Origin: an uncultured Pseudoflavonifractor sp.
GTDB taxonomy: Bacteria; Bacillota; Clostridia; Oscillospirales; Oscillospiraceae
Assembly: GCA_947644625.1 (NCBI GenBank)
Contig: CANRZY010000004.1
Location: 1 to 48,180, forward strand
Length of the DNA: 48,180 bases
Direction: 5' to 3'
Shown here: positions 48,159-48,180 of the stretch, one piece after another
Layout: every line of letters starts with the position of its first letter
Position numbering within the stretch: position 1 is the stretch's first letter
The notes under the pieces: model-generated
What the model saw: only the letters and a program-made list of their open reading frames with translations
Told to the model about the DNA's origin: nothing
The model's database searches: none
Made by a program: the position numbers and the translations under genes

Positions 48159-48180
48159 GCAAGGCAGATTTCCCCGCAGG

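Noticed and set aside
1-48180. tRNA or complete rRNA genes
   Set aside because: No T-loop or conserved rRNA blocks were found by reading; only a probable rRNA leader at the left edge.

Overview
The window looks like chromosome of a spore-forming, GC-rich gut clostridium of the Oscillospiraceae type (Flavonifractor/Lawsonibacter-like). This rests on the gene content: spoVAC, a SpoIIQ-like M23 protein, GTG/TTG starts with strong GGAGG sites, XpaC, DUF3842, QueT, Firmicutes-style sigma-A promoters (TTGACA-17-TATAAT) and many BIG2 or copper-amine-oxidase-type stalk domains. No transposase, integrase, phage gene, tRNA or CRISPR array was seen. The organism assignment is inference from family knowledge; no search was run.

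Layout. 1-600: non-coding, two strong leftward promoters; the outer one probably drives an rRNA operon beyond the left edge, and the inner one precedes a candidate structured RNA. 646-3938: spoVAC, an unknown membrane protein, a NodB-like lipoprotein and cytidine deaminase. 4111-6121: a TetR repressor and MFS exporter with matching palindromic operators. 6415-9700: ferrous iron uptake operon feoA-feoA-feoB-Cys-rich protein behind a promoter with several GTTAGC-N4-GCTAAC boxes. 9786-16714: a second TetR, a secreted FMN/FMN/FAD reductase, DUF3842 plus P-loop kinase, a CPA2 antiporter, and an ECF S-component behind an attenuator. 16872-26005: nine leftward genes: PRD regulator, ascorbate-type PTS IIC, IIB and IIA, a private HPr, a TIM-barrel-like protein, and a complete ribose-type ABC importer (binding protein, ATPase, permease). 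26392-36552: envelope genes (BIG2 protein, PdaA-like deacetylase, VanW, XpaC, stalk protein) and a YtrA-type GntR/ABC cassette. 36646-40683: serC-serA, rpiB and rpsF-ssb-rpsR. 40787-44201: RHH regulator and partner, queT-galU, SpoIIQ-like M23 protein. 44461-48158: MacA/MacB-type (YknXYZ-like) efflux system, complete.

Non-coding novelty. Three copies of a dispersed element (272, 118 and 273 bp) are each flanked by TA and have 17-bp palindromic ends whose sequence differs between copies while pairing is kept in the two full-length ones. Two of them begin exactly at the TAG stop codon of a gene, and the third 13 bp after a stop. This looks like a MITE-like family with an RNA/DNA fold. A second repeat family (two 115-bp copies) brackets galU-queT. 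Structured leaders precede the ECF S-component, queT and rpsF.

The most system-like feature is the PTS-ABC hybrid operon. It joins phosphotransfer regulation and PTS uptake to an ABC sugar importer in one apparent transcription unit, interrupted between IIC and IIB by one of the mobile repeats.
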